A stretch of 15,957 bases of DNA from Eubacteriales Family XIII. Incertae Sedis bacterium. Lineage in GTDB: Bacteria; Bacillota; Clostridia; Peptostreptococcales; Anaerovoracaceae. Made by a program: the position numbers and the translations under genes. This document shows positions 1 through 7,731 of this stretch, one piece after another. Under the pieces are notes generated by a model, which saw only the letters and a list, made by a program, of their open reading frames with translations, was not told where the DNA came from and did no database searches. The DNA lies in contig JAITTH010000105.1 in NCBI GenBank assembly GCA_031287295.1, positions 1 through 15,957 of the forward strand, written 5' to 3'. Within the stretch, counting starts at the first letter, position 1, and each line of letters starts with the position of its first letter.

Positions 1-121
1 TTTCGACCGATGCCGCAATGTTTATGTCACCCGGATCTGCACTGTTTTGCGGGAGACGCATTGCGCCAAACCCGAGTAAAGAATAATTCTTTCCGTTTTT
101 GGGATTTGTACGGTATTGCAT
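1..121 (-). CDS. Aldo/keto reductase, N-terminal 40 residues (runs off left edge)
   Basis: Reading the minus strand from the ATG at 121-119 gives 40 open codons to the window edge, so the C-terminal part is missing. The peptide starts MQYRTNPKNG and continues with LLGFGAMRLP, which matches the first beta strand and the G-F-G-x-M-R-L/F-P signature of aldo/keto reductases, in particular the clostridial type that often carries C-terminal iron-sulfur clusters. Those clusters cannot be checked here. Family members reduce carbonyl compounds with NAD(P)H in the cytoplasm; the substrate is unknown. The start is well supported: GGAGGAGG lies about 6 bases upstream, inside the last codons of the upstream minus-strand gene, whose stop codon (125-123) is one base from this ATG. 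Translational coupling with that gene is likely. Confidence 0.82.
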   Translation of the reverse strand, partial: MQYRTNPKNGKNYSLLGFGAMRLPQNSADPGDINIAASVE

Positions 122-122
122 A

Positions 123-1430
123 TCAATCCTCCTCCGGGTCAAACTCCGGATCAAAGTCGCAGAGATATTCGACGAAAAGAATAAAGTCTCCTGTTTCGTT
201 TTTAACAAAATCGTAGAACACATCTTCTTTGAACTCATATTTTGCAATGGGTATGAGTTCGTTCGAAAACGGCATCGCATGGAGTTCTTTTTCAAGACGA
301 TGTATTTGGGCAAGGGAGTAGGTTGCAATTACGAGCTGCCTTTCATCCGTGATATAGAGCATGCCTTTTACATCATCGTTGAGTCGATACAGCGTACCGT
401 TCAAGTGATTGTTGTGTTCATTAAAATTTAAATAGAGGCGACCGATCTCGGTATCGCGTTTCAATGCACCTACATATTTGTCGTCCAGAAATTGTTTGAT
501 CGGTCCGGCGTCGTTCATGATTTCGTAAACGGTAACAAATTCCGGGCGCTCTAGCTTCATTGCCGTTTCGGCAGGCGAGATACGGAACATCGAAAGTCGA
601 TGGAATTCATGAACCTGTTTATCTTTCACATGCAGTTCGGATGTCACAATACGGTGCATAACATCCGATTCGATGAGCGACTCACAAAGATAGACGAGTT
701 GCCCATTTGGGTCGGTACGCGTTTCAATTTGATTGAGGCACAGTGTATCATTATAGTCTTTGCTTGAAAGGGAGTCGGCAATGGCATCTGTTGAAAGAAT
801 GCGCACTGCGTCGGCGTCTCCGGCGAAATATCGCATCAGAAAGTAATGAATCATTTGATAGTTGTTGTCTAAGGGGACACAGGTTTTTTGGAAAAGATCT
901 TCTTTTTCCTGCGGGTTTGCGATGATAGGATCACGCAAGAGAAAATCGCATTCTTCAAACCCCTCGGGCAACGGTGTGTCAAAGCGTTTATTATAGTCAA
1001 CATATTCTTGAAGGAGAAGGCGCGCCTCACGTTCCGTAATATCGATTCGATCGGCACCGAGACCACCGAGTAATGTCTGTTCGATTTCGAGCAGGGCGGC
1101 AGCGTCGTTGCCGTAGAAGCTACGATACGATTCAATGCCTTCCTCCGTCGTTTCAATGTAGAAAAATTGATGGAAACTGCGGTCATCGCCATCCGTGCTG
1201 TAATAAGATTCGAGTTCCCAATGAAGGTAGAGGACGAGAACGCCCATGAGACGGCTGTTCGTGACAAAAGCATTTAAGAAACGCTTTCTTTCGCTCCGTC
1301 TTTTTAGGTCGAGACCCCCAATGATAACTTTTAGATCGCTTCGATTCATATCCCCACGCAGATGCAACAGTAAATGTTTTAAAATCCCTTGCCAAGGATG
1401 GGCGCGGGTTTCTGTAAAATAGTATACCAT
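123..1430 (-). CDS. Unrecognised 435-residue acidic protein
   Basis: A long open frame that I do not recognise. It is soluble-looking, with no signal peptide and no obvious membrane segment. It is rich in Asp, Glu and aromatic residues, and ends in a strongly acidic tail (DFDPEFDPEED). No nucleotide-binding loop or metal-binding cysteine cluster is apparent. It immediately precedes the aldo/keto reductase gene, whose ribosome binding site is embedded in its last codons, so the two are probably one transcription unit. The start is uncertain. The ATG at 1430 has an in-frame stop just upstream and no visible Shine-Dalgarno sequence. A second in-frame Met (residue 28, ATG at 1349-1347) has only a GGGG placed too close to it. 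-10-like elements near 1438-1421 would start transcription downstream of the first ATG, favouring the second. The frame and stop are secure; the function is unknown. Confidence 0.72.
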   Translation of the reverse strand: MVYYFTETRAHPWQGILKHLLLHLRGDMNRSDLKVIIGGLDLKRRSERKRFLNAFVTNSRLMGVLVLYLHWELESYYSTDGDDRSFHQFFYIETTEEGIESYRSFYGNDAAALLEIEQTLLGGLGADRIDITEREARLLLQEYVDYNKRFDTPLPEGFEECDFLLRDPIIANPQEKEDLFQKTCVPLDNNYQMIHYFLMRYFAGDADAVRILSTDAIADSLSSKDYNDTLCLNQIETRTDPNGQLVYLCESLIESDVMHRIVTSELHVKDKQVHEFHRLSMFRISPAETAMKLERPEFVTVYEIMNDAGPIKQFLDDKYVGALKRDTEIGRLYLNFNEHNNHLNGTLYRLNDDVKGMLYITDERQLVIATYSLAQIHRLEKELHAMPFSNELIPIAKYEFKEDVFYDFVKNETGDFILFVEYLCDFDPEFDPEED

Positions 1431-1489
1431 ATTCTATAGAAAGATTTTATCAGTGGGCAAGATCGATTCATTTGTTTGAAGCTCGCTTC

Positions 1490-1518
1490 TTGACTTTATC
1501 GCTTTAGCGTGATAAACT
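1490..1518 (+). promoter_or_regulatory. Promoter of the his operon
   Basis: TTGACT (1490-1495) and TAAACT (1513-1518) are separated by exactly 17 bases, a good match to a housekeeping sigma factor promoter. Transcription would begin near 1525, leaving an untranslated leader of about 50 bases before hisZG. That is too short for a T-box or a classical his attenuator, so control is more likely at initiation. Confidence 0.7.
1495..1516. promoter_or_regulatory. Inverted repeat overlapping the his promoter (candidate operator)
   Basis: TTTATC (1495-1500) and GATAAA (1511-1516) form a perfect 6-base inverted repeat separated by 10 bases. Two of the five inner positions are also symmetric. The dyad fills the spacer and covers the first bases of the -10 element, the expected place for a repressor site. 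A histidine-responsive repressor is an inference; no regulator gene is present in the window. Confidence 0.45.
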
Positions 1519-1572
1519 ACCCAAAGATTGAATCGTTACCAACCGGGATCGTCTATCGTTTGAGGGAAAAGA

Positions 1573-3231
1573 ATGGGAAAGAACAACAAAATTACACCAT
1601 CCGGAAGCGGAGATATCATTTTTGAGCAGTGCGAAGCTCAGTATGAGCTTACAGAGAAGCTGCGAACCATTTTTACGGACCGCGGATATCGCGAAGTAAG
1701 GACGCCCGGCATTGAGTTTTATGACGTCTTTGCATCGCGTGCAGACTATATTCCACCGGAAAGTGTGTACAAATTGTCCGACTGGAAGGGACGTATGCTT
1801 ACGGTTCGTCCGGATAGTACCATTCCGATTGCACGGCTTGTGTCCACGAAGCTGAAGGGGCACGCGCTTCCGATTCGCCTATACTATGCACAGCGTGTGT
1901 ATCGCCAATCCGAGGCATTGCGTGGGCAGAGCGCAGAGATGATGCAGATGGGTGTCGAGCGGATCGGTGATGCCACATTCGAATCCGATACAGAAATTCT
2001 TGCGATGGCCATGGAGGCGTTAAAGGCGGCATCTTCTGCACCGGCGCGGATCGAAATCGGGCATGTTGGAATCTATAATTTGCTCATGACGCAACTTCAT
2101 GCAGATGAGGATGAAAAAAGCAAGATTCACAGGCTTATTGCAGCGAAGAATTATGCGGGACTCGGCGATGTTTTGGAACGTTTCGGCGATAGTCGCACCG
2201 CGGAAATTCTCCGGAAGCTTCCCGCATTGTTTGGTACGACGGATGCGCTTTCCGAAGCGGAACGCATTACAGAAGGCTACGATCCCGCGCTTACAAAGAT
2301 TCTGGACTATCTGAAACGATTGCTATCCGAACTGAAGAATATGGGATTCTCGGAGAGCGTGATGCTGGACTTCGGCGTTGTGAATCAAGCGGAGTATTAC
2401 AGCTCGCTCGTTTTTAGAGGCTACATGGAAAGCACCGGAATGCCGGTTCTCTCCGGTGGACGCTACGACGACCTGTTGTCGGATTTTGGGGAAACGCTAC
2501 CTGCTACAGGGTTCGCGCTCAACATCGATCTTATTTCCGCAGCGACGCTCAAGGCGCAAAAGGAGAAGACAGATCAGAATGCGGCAAGCATTTCACTTGA
2601 CAGCGGGAAAGTTCGCATTGCCCTCACAAAAGGTCGCCTCGAAGAGGACTTCGTCAAGATTTTAGAGACGGCAGGATACGACTGTTCCGTCGTTCGCGAC
2701 AAGGGACGAAAGCTGCTCATTTCCATTCCGGGAACGAATATCGAACTTTTTCTTGCGAAGGCCCCGGATGTCATTACCTATGTGGAACACGGTGTTTGCG
2801 ATATCGGCATCGTGGGCAAGGATACCATCGTTGAGCATGGCGGAACGTACTATGAAATTTTAGATTTGGGCATCGGCGTATGCAAATTTGCGCTGGCCGT
2901 ACCCAAAGGCACCGATTTTTACGAGGCGTATGGATCTCGTGTGATTGCGTCAAAATACCCCAATGTCGCAGCGTCTTATTTTGAAAGCAAAGGCATGGAT
3001 GTAGACATCATTAAAATTGAAGGATCTGTTGAACTTGCACCGCTACTGCATCTGGCAGACGGTATTGTGGACATTGTGGAAACCGGGACGACATTACGCG
3101 AAAACGGACTTGAAGTCATCGAAGATATTCGGCGCATATCGGCGCGCCTCATTGTAAACGTAAGCAGTATGAAACTCAAGAAAGCTGCGATTGAAGAGAT
3201 ATCCCGGCGCATTGGAGAGGTGATTCGTTGA
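1573..3231 (+). CDS. hisZG: HisZ-HisG fusion: ATP phosphoribosyltransferase, regulatory plus catalytic parts
   Basis: One uninterrupted 552-residue frame joins two proteins that are normally separate. Residues 1 to about 325 are HisZ, the histidyl-tRNA-synthetase-like regulatory subunit: VRPDSTIPIARL at 78-89, YAQRVYRQ at 105-112, GGRYDDLL at 295-302 and PATGF at 310-314. A linker of about 20 polar residues follows. Residues 346-552 are the short form of HisG: RIALTKGRL near 348, VGKDTIVEHGG, GSVELAPLL at 484-492 and the PRPP-binding DIVETGTTL at 500-508. Short HisG depends on HisZ for activity and histidine feedback, so fusing them is chemically sensible. The enzyme condenses ATP with PRPP, the first step of histidine synthesis. 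GAGGGAAAAG precedes the ATG. No in-frame ATG with a ribosome binding site lies at the junction, so separate HisG synthesis is not apparent. A sequencing artefact is unlikely because both domains and the linker are in frame. Confidence 0.95.
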   Translation: MGKNNKITPSGSGDIIFEQCEAQYELTEKLRTIFTDRGYREVRTPGIEFYDVFASRADYIPPESVYKLSDWKGRMLTVRPDSTIPIARLVSTKLKGHALPIRLYYAQRVYRQSEALRGQSAEMMQMGVERIGDATFESDTEILAMAMEALKAASSAPARIEIGHVGIYNLLMTQLHADEDEKSKIHRLIAAKNYAGLGDVLERFGDSRTAEILRKLPALFGTTDALSEAERITEGYDPALTKILDYLKRLLSELKNMGFSESVMLDFGVVNQAEYYSSLVFRGYMESTGMPVLSGGRYDDLLSDFGETLPATGFALNIDLISAATLKAQKEKTDQNAASISLDSGKVRIALTKGRLEEDFVKILETAGYDCSVVRDKGRKLLISIPGTNIELFLAKAPDVITYVEHGVCDIGIVGKDTIVEHGGTYYEILDLGIGVCKFALAVPKGTDFYEAYGSRVIASKYPNVAASYFESKGMDVDIIKIEGSVELAPLLHLADGIVDIVETGTTLRENGLEVIEDIRRISARLIVNVSSMKLKKAAIEEISRRIGEVIR

Positions 3232-4514
3232 TTAAGATTATAAAGGGAAATCAGACAGGCAGCGCAAAACAGGCGGTGAACGATCTTTGCAAACGTGACG
3301 TGAATGAAGACCTGGCAGAGGTCGAAGCTTTGGTGCGTGAAATTCTCGAAGCTGTTCGGACGGGCGGTGATGACGCGCTTCGCATGTATTCGGAGCGATT
3401 TGACGGATTTTTCCCGGAAGTTTTCGAAATCGGACGGGGAGAAATGCGTCGCGCTTTTGAAGAGGTGGATGACGACTTTCGAAAGGCGATCATCCATGCC
3501 GCAGAGAATATACGCACTTATCATGAAAAGCAAAAGGTATATGGCTATGAGATGAAAGGCGAAAACAATGTCGTTATGGGGCAAATCGTCAGAGGTCTTA
3601 CAACCGTCGGGCTGTATGTTCCCGGAGGAACCGCTGCCTATCCTTCCACAGTTCTCATGAATGCGATTCCCGCTAAAATTGCAGGGGTGGAAAATCTCAT
3701 CATGACGACGCCAAAAGAAAATCGGGAAATTTTTGCGACTGCCTATCTTGCCGGTGTCGATCGCATTTTTCTCTGTGGCGGGGCGCAAGCCGTCGCCGCA
3801 TTGGCGTATGGAACAGAACGCATCCCGCGGGTCGATAAAATTGTCGGACCGGGAAACCTCTATGTTGCAACAGCGAAACGGTTGCTTTTTGGACAGGTAG
3901 ACATCGATATGGTCGCGGGACCGAGCGAAATTGTAATCATCGCGGATAAAACCGGAAATCCTGAATACATTGCGGCAGACATGCTTTCTCAAGCGGAGCA
4001 TGACAAAAAATCGGCGGCAATCCTACTTACGACAGATGAGAAATTGGCGATAAAAGTCTCTGAAGTGTTGGAAAACCAGCTTTCGCTGTTGCGTCGGAAA
4101 GCGATTGCAGAAGCCTCCATGAATGAGAATGGAATGATTGTTTTGTGCCGTTCTGAGGACGAAATGATTGACCTTGCGAATGAAATCGCACCTGAACACC
4201 TCGAGATTCATTCTGTAGATCCCTTTGCAATGATGAGTGGCATTCGAAATGCAGGGTCCGTCTTCCTCGGACCGTATAGTCCGGAGCCGCTTGGCGATTA
4301 TTATGCGGGAACCAATCACGTGCTTCCAACTTCCGGGACGGCAAGATATGCTTCTCCCCTCGGCGTTTATGATTTCGTAAAACGAATGAGTTATACTTGT
4401 TATACAAAGGAAGCACTGGAATTGGCAAAGGACGATATTGTGACCATCGGGGAAGCCGAAGGTCTTGAGGCACACGTGAAAGCGGTGAAAATTCGCGATT
4501 GCTCCGACAACTAG
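3228..4514 (+). CDS. hisD: Histidinol dehydrogenase
   Basis: This 428-residue protein is of normal family length. It catalyses the last two oxidations, L-histidinol to histidine, using two NAD+ and a zinc ion. Visible motifs are GPGNLYVATAK at 207-217 and SQAEHD around 254-259, followed by EIAPEHLEI and GDYYAGTNHVLPT. The zinc ligands known from the E. coli enzyme (Gln259, His262, Asp360, His419) align with Gln255, His258, Asp357 and His416 here. The start is a TTG at 3228 that overlaps the hisZG stop (TTGA); GGAGAGG lies 7 bases upstream, and the N-terminus MIKIIKGNQ fits the family. The overlap suggests translational coupling to hisZG. Confidence 0.96.
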   Translation: MIKIIKGNQTGSAKQAVNDLCKRDVNEDLAEVEALVREILEAVRTGGDDALRMYSERFDGFFPEVFEIGRGEMRRAFEEVDDDFRKAIIHAAENIRTYHEKQKVYGYEMKGENNVVMGQIVRGLTTVGLYVPGGTAAYPSTVLMNAIPAKIAGVENLIMTTPKENREIFATAYLAGVDRIFLCGGAQAVAALAYGTERIPRVDKIVGPGNLYVATAKRLLFGQVDIDMVAGPSEIVIIADKTGNPEYIAADMLSQAEHDKKSAAILLTTDEKLAIKVSEVLENQLSLLRRKAIAEASMNENGMIVLCRSEDEMIDLANEIAPEHLEIHSVDPFAMMSGIRNAGSVFLGPYSPEPLGDYYAGTNHVLPTSGTARYASPLGVYDFVKRMSYTCYTKEALELAKDDIVTIGEAEGLEAHVKAVKIRDCSDN

Positions 4515-4592
4515 AAAGTGGAACGCTACGCGAAGATGTCCCATGTTTCGTTGCCGGAGGAATCGCAATGAAAAAGCAGGAGGAAACGACCT

Positions 4593-5177
4593 ATGCGAAT
4601 CGCAGAAATTACGAGAAAAACCAAAGAAACAGATATTGCTGTCACGATCAATGCGGATGGAAGTGGTAAGGCAGATATCTTGACAGGGATCGGTTTTTTC
4701 GACCACATGCTTACGGCGTTTGCCGTGCATAGCGGTTTCGACCTTTTTGTACGTTGCAACGGCGATTTGGAGGTAGATGGACACCATACAGTTGAAGATG
4801 TCGGCATCGTTTTTGGACAAGCATTTGCACAGGCGATCGGCGATAAGAAAGGCATTGCGCGATATGGCAATTTTGCCGTACCGATGGATGAATCCCTCGC
4901 GTCGTGCTCAATGGATGTCGGAGGGCGTGCCTACCTTGTATTCAATGCAGATTTCCAAGGCGAAAGCATCGGCGATATGAATACGCAGCTTGTCCGTGAA
5001 TTTTTTCAGGCTTTTGCATCGAATGCATGTGTTACCTTACATTTAAATCTCATTTACGGTGAGAACGATCACCACAAATGCGAGGCACTGTTTAAGTCCT
5101 TTGCACATACGGTAAAATCTGCGGTAAAAAAAGATGGCAAAGACGAAGTCCTCTCTTCGAAAGGAACCCTTGAATGA
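4593..5177 (+). CDS. hisB: Imidazoleglycerol-phosphate dehydratase
   Basis: This is a 194-residue, single-domain IGP dehydratase without the phosphatase domain fused to HisB in enterobacteria. It removes water from imidazoleglycerol phosphate to give imidazoleacetol phosphate. The two metal-binding motifs typical of the family are present: HHTVED at 64-69 and DHHKCE at 159-164, which bind a pair of manganese ions. GGFFDHML-type sequence occurs as GIGFFDHML near 32-40. CAGGAGGAAACGACCT provides a good ribosome binding site before the ATG. The 78 bases after hisD contain a second strong Shine-Dalgarno/ATG pair at 4554-4570 in another frame. The stop overlaps the hisH start by four bases (ATGA). 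The histidinol-phosphate phosphatase must come from another gene. Confidence 0.96.
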   Translation: MRIAEITRKTKETDIAVTINADGSGKADILTGIGFFDHMLTAFAVHSGFDLFVRCNGDLEVDGHHTVEDVGIVFGQAFAQAIGDKKGIARYGNFAVPMDESLASCSMDVGGRAYLVFNADFQGESIGDMNTQLVREFFQAFASNACVTLHLNLIYGENDHHKCEALFKSFAHTVKSAVKKDGKDEVLSSKGTLE

Positions 5178-5773
5178 TTGCAATTATCGATTATGGCGCA
5201 GGAAATCTGTTTAGCGTTCACAATGCGTTGAGTTTTCTGGGCTTTGAGAACAGAGTAACTTCTGATCCGAGTGTCCTGCACGCTGCGAACAAACTTATTT
5301 TGCCCGGTGTTGGCGCCTTCCCGGATGCGATGGGCAGGCTGCGGGCAATGGGTCTCGATCGAACGATTTGCCAAGAGGCGCAGGCAGGGAAGCCTTTGCT
5401 TGGCATTTGTTTGGGGATGCAACTTTTGTTTGAGAAGGGGTACGAATTTACCGAAACAGAAGGGTTGTCTCTCATCGAAGGTTATGTAGATAAGATCATT
5501 GCACCCGATTTAAAAATTCCACATATGGGATGGGATGAAGTTGAGGTTGTCAATCCATCACCATTGACGAAAGGAATTGTGGATGGCGATATGGTATATT
5601 TTGTGCATTCCTATAAGGCTGTAACAGCTGTGTCAAACATCCGCCTTGCCACTCAATACGGGCAACTTGTTCCTGCGTTGGTGGAGAAGGGTAACGTTTT
5701 CGGTGCGCAGTTCCATCCGGAAAAAAGCAGTGCGGTGGGATTGAAGATTCTCAACGCATTTGGAGACTTATAG
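5174..5773 (+). CDS. hisH: Imidazole glycerol phosphate synthase, glutaminase subunit
   Basis: This 199-residue class I glutamine amidotransferase releases ammonia from glutamine and passes it to HisF. The catalytic triad is visible: Cys79 in GICLGMQ, and His181 and Glu183 in FHPEKS. Other family motifs are DYGAGNL at 6-12, PGVGAFPDAM at 44-53 and the MGWDEV / YFVHSY segments near 118-147. It starts at an ATG overlapping the hisB stop (ATGA), indicating coupled translation. hisA follows after two bases. HisH and HisF work as a heterodimer, and hisF lies one gene downstream. Confidence 0.96.
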   Translation: MIAIIDYGAGNLFSVHNALSFLGFENRVTSDPSVLHAANKLILPGVGAFPDAMGRLRAMGLDRTICQEAQAGKPLLGICLGMQLLFEKGYEFTETEGLSLIEGYVDKIIAPDLKIPHMGWDEVEVVNPSPLTKGIVDGDMVYFVHSYKAVTAVSNIRLATQYGQLVPALVEKGNVFGAQFHPEKSSAVGLKILNAFGDL

Positions 5774-5775
5774 CG

Positions 5776-6498
5776 ATGTTGATATTTCCGGCAATCGATC
5801 TCATCGATGGGGTCTGCGTGCGACTTACACGCGGAGATTACGGAACCGCGGAGCAGGTTGCCGACGATCCGCAGGAGACGGCAAGAGAATTTGCGGCATG
5901 CGGTGCTTCATGGATCCATATGGTCGATCTCGACGGCGCGAAAGTGGCAGTGCCTCGGAATGCGGAGGTCATTCTCCGCGTCGCCCGGCAGCGGTTGCTT
6001 CAGGTGGAGGTTGGCGGTGGCATTCGCACCATGGAAAATATTGCAATGTATTTGGAAAATGGTGTGTCTAGGGTCATTCTCGGCTCCGTCGCCCTTTCGA
6101 ATCCGGATCTTGTTTGCGCGGCGGTGCAGCGATATGGGTCGGCGATAGCCGTAGGAATCGATGCAAGAAATGGATTCGTACAGACCGGCGGATGGCTCAG
6201 CGGAAGTGAAGTACGTTTTACTGCGCTGGCAAAAGAAATGGAAAAAGTCGGTGTTCGTACGATAATCTATACCGACATCGGCAGAGATGGAACCCTTACC
6301 GGACCGAATATAGAGGATCTCATTGAGATGAGTGACGCGACAAGCTTAGATATCATAGCGAGTGGAGGCATTCGCGATATTCATGACATTCGAAAGTGTA
6401 AATCTCTGGGACTTTACGGGGCAATTTGTGGGAAAAGCCTATACAAAGGAACGTTGGATTTGCGTGAAGCGGTTCGCGTTGCAGAAAGGGAAGAATAG
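5776..6498 (+). CDS. hisA: ProFAR isomerase (HisA)
   Basis: This 240-residue (beta/alpha)8 barrel enzyme opens the ribose ring of ProFAR by an Amadori rearrangement to give PRFAR, the substrate of HisH-HisF. The barrel shows the two-fold internal repeat of the family: PAIDLIDG at 5-12 with general base Asp8, VGGGIRT near 79-85, GIDARNG at 127-133 with catalytic Asp129, TDIGRDGTLTGPN at 166-178, and ASGGIRD near 195-201. Phosphate-binding glycine motifs follow strands 3 and 7. The start is two bases after the hisH stop, with only a weak GGAG upstream, so initiation probably relies on coupling. The stop is one base before the hisF ATG. It lacks the PriA-like dual function context of actinobacteria, so a plain HisA is the best call. 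Confidence 0.95.
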   Translation: MLIFPAIDLIDGVCVRLTRGDYGTAEQVADDPQETAREFAACGASWIHMVDLDGAKVAVPRNAEVILRVARQRLLQVEVGGGIRTMENIAMYLENGVSRVILGSVALSNPDLVCAAVQRYGSAIAVGIDARNGFVQTGGWLSGSEVRFTALAKEMEKVGVRTIIYTDIGRDGTLTGPNIEDLIEMSDATSLDIIASGGIRDIHDIRKCKSLGLYGAICGKSLYKGTLDLREAVRVAEREE

Positions 6499-6499
6499 T

Positions 6500-7291
6500 A
6501 TGTTGGCAAAACGGGTCATTCCTTGTTTGGATGTGAAAGATGGGAAAGTCGTAAAGGGCATCAATTTTGTAAACATCCAGGATGTCGGCGATCCTGTCGA
6601 ATGTGCGATCGAATATAACCGTCAGGGTGCCGATGAAATTGTGTTTCTGGACATTACGGCGACACACGAGCGACGTGGAACGATGGCAGATGTCGTATTT
6701 CGTACGGCAGAGAATGTTTTCATTCCGCTAACGGTTGGCGGAGGTATTCGGACACCGAACGATTTTCGTGAGCTGCTTAACGCGGGTGCGGATAAGGTTT
6801 CCGTGAATTCGGCGGCGGTCTACGATGCAAACATCATATCTGAAGCCGCCTATCGTTTTGGCAGTCAATGTGTGGTGGTTGCCATTGATGCGCGCTGTGT
6901 GGGCGTTGAAGAAGATGCAGAGAACGCACGATATGGCAAATCCAAATACCATGTGTACACAGAAGGTGGTCGTAAAGATTCGGGACTTGACATGGTGGAA
7001 TGGGCAAAAAAAGCAGAATCGCTTGGCGCCGGAGAAATTCTGCTTACCTCTATGGATACGGATGGGACAAAAAAGGGATTCGATTTGGAAATGCTCCGGG
7101 CAGTATGCGAGGTGGTTCGTATTCCCGTAATTGCATCGGGTGGAGGTGGCGATCTTTCCTCTTTTGTTGAGGTCTTCAAAGAAACGGATGTGGATGCGGC
7201 GTTGGCGGCATCGGTCTTTCACTATGGCGAGTACATCGTGGAAGATGTGAAGCATGTGATGAAAGAAGCGGGGATTCCTGTTAGAATATAG
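6500..7291 (+). CDS. hisF: Imidazole glycerol phosphate synthase, cyclase subunit
   Basis: This 263-residue (beta/alpha)8 protein uses ammonia from HisH to convert PRFAR to imidazoleglycerol phosphate and AICAR. AKRVIPCLDVKDG at 3-15 contains catalytic Asp11; VVAIDAR at 126-132 contains catalytic Asp130. VGGGIRT (79-85) and ASGGGG (212-217) bind the phosphates. The true start is the ATG at 6500, one base after the hisA stop, with AAAGGGAAG upstream. The frame stays open further upstream, but that extension overlaps hisA and is not HisF-like. The protein is about 10 residues longer than the usual roughly 252 because of an enlarged loop after strand 5 (residues about 133-150), close to the catalytic Asp130. 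Confidence 0.95.
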   Translation: MLAKRVIPCLDVKDGKVVKGINFVNIQDVGDPVECAIEYNRQGADEIVFLDITATHERRGTMADVVFRTAENVFIPLTVGGGIRTPNDFRELLNAGADKVSVNSAAVYDANIISEAAYRFGSQCVVVAIDARCVGVEEDAENARYGKSKYHVYTEGGRKDSGLDMVEWAKKAESLGAGEILLTSMDTDGTKKGFDLEMLRAVCEVVRIPVIASGGGGDLSSFVEVFKETDVDAALAASVFHYGEYIVEDVKHVMKEAGIPVRI

Positions 7292-7339
7292 TGCTCTGTA
7301 AAGCCTAAATGCAGCAGGAAAAGTGTAAAGGAATAAACG

Positions 7340-7672
7340 ATGGATATTGATCAGTATTTCAAAAAACAGGAGTTGATTCCGGCAATTGTCCGTGATGAGC
7401 AAACCGGCGATGTCTTAATGTTGGCGTATATGAACAAGGAAAGCCTCGCGAAGACCCTTGAGACAGGGTACACTTGGTTTTACAGCCGTTCGCGACAGAG
7501 GCTCTGGCAAAAAGGAGAAGAATCCGGGCATGTTCAGAGGGTTTGTCGTATTGTGGCAGACTGTGACGACGATACATTGCTTGTTACGGTTAATCAGACG
7601 GGGGTTGCCTGCCATACGGGCAATTGGTCTTGCTTCTTCGCCGAACCGCTCTATACACGTGCGGAGCAATGA
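7340..7672 (+). CDS. hisI: Phosphoribosyl-AMP cyclohydrolase
   Basis: This 110-residue stand-alone HisI opens the adenine ring of PR-AMP. The metal sites known from the Methanothermobacter enzyme are all present with correct spacing: Asp74, Cys75, Asp76 and Asp78 in ADCDDDTLL, and Cys91 and Cys98 in CHTGNWSC. The three cysteines bind zinc and the aspartates magnesium. AAAGGA stands 7 bases before the ATG. In many bacteria HisI is fused to HisE; here hisE is a separate gene 94 bases downstream. A 48-base gap separates hisI from hisF and shows no strong structure. Confidence 0.95.
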   Translation: MDIDQYFKKQELIPAIVRDEQTGDVLMLAYMNKESLAKTLETGYTWFYSRSRQRLWQKGEESGHVQRVCRIVADCDDDTLLVTVNQTGVACHTGNWSCFFAEPLYTRAEQ

Positions 7673-7731
7673 TTCGGTAGGATTTTCGAAATGACATACA
7701 TCCGGTAAAAAAATGGTCTATAAATCTACAA

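Noticed and set aside
1519..1572. T-box or his attenuator before hisZG
   Set aside because: The predicted leader is only about 50 bases, with no run of His codons, no specifier hairpin and no terminator.
2976..4001. Long minus-strand open frame opposite hisZG and hisD
   Set aside because: It is a shadow of two secure genes, spans their junction, and its product looks like no protein.
4515..4592. Remnant of hisC between hisD and hisB
   Set aside because: Translated frames of the gap show nothing resembling an aminotransferase C-terminus.
6362..6499. 46-residue N-terminal extension of HisF
   Set aside because: It overlaps the 3' end of hisA, does not resemble HisF, and the ATG at 6500 has a ribosome binding site and the canonical N-terminus.
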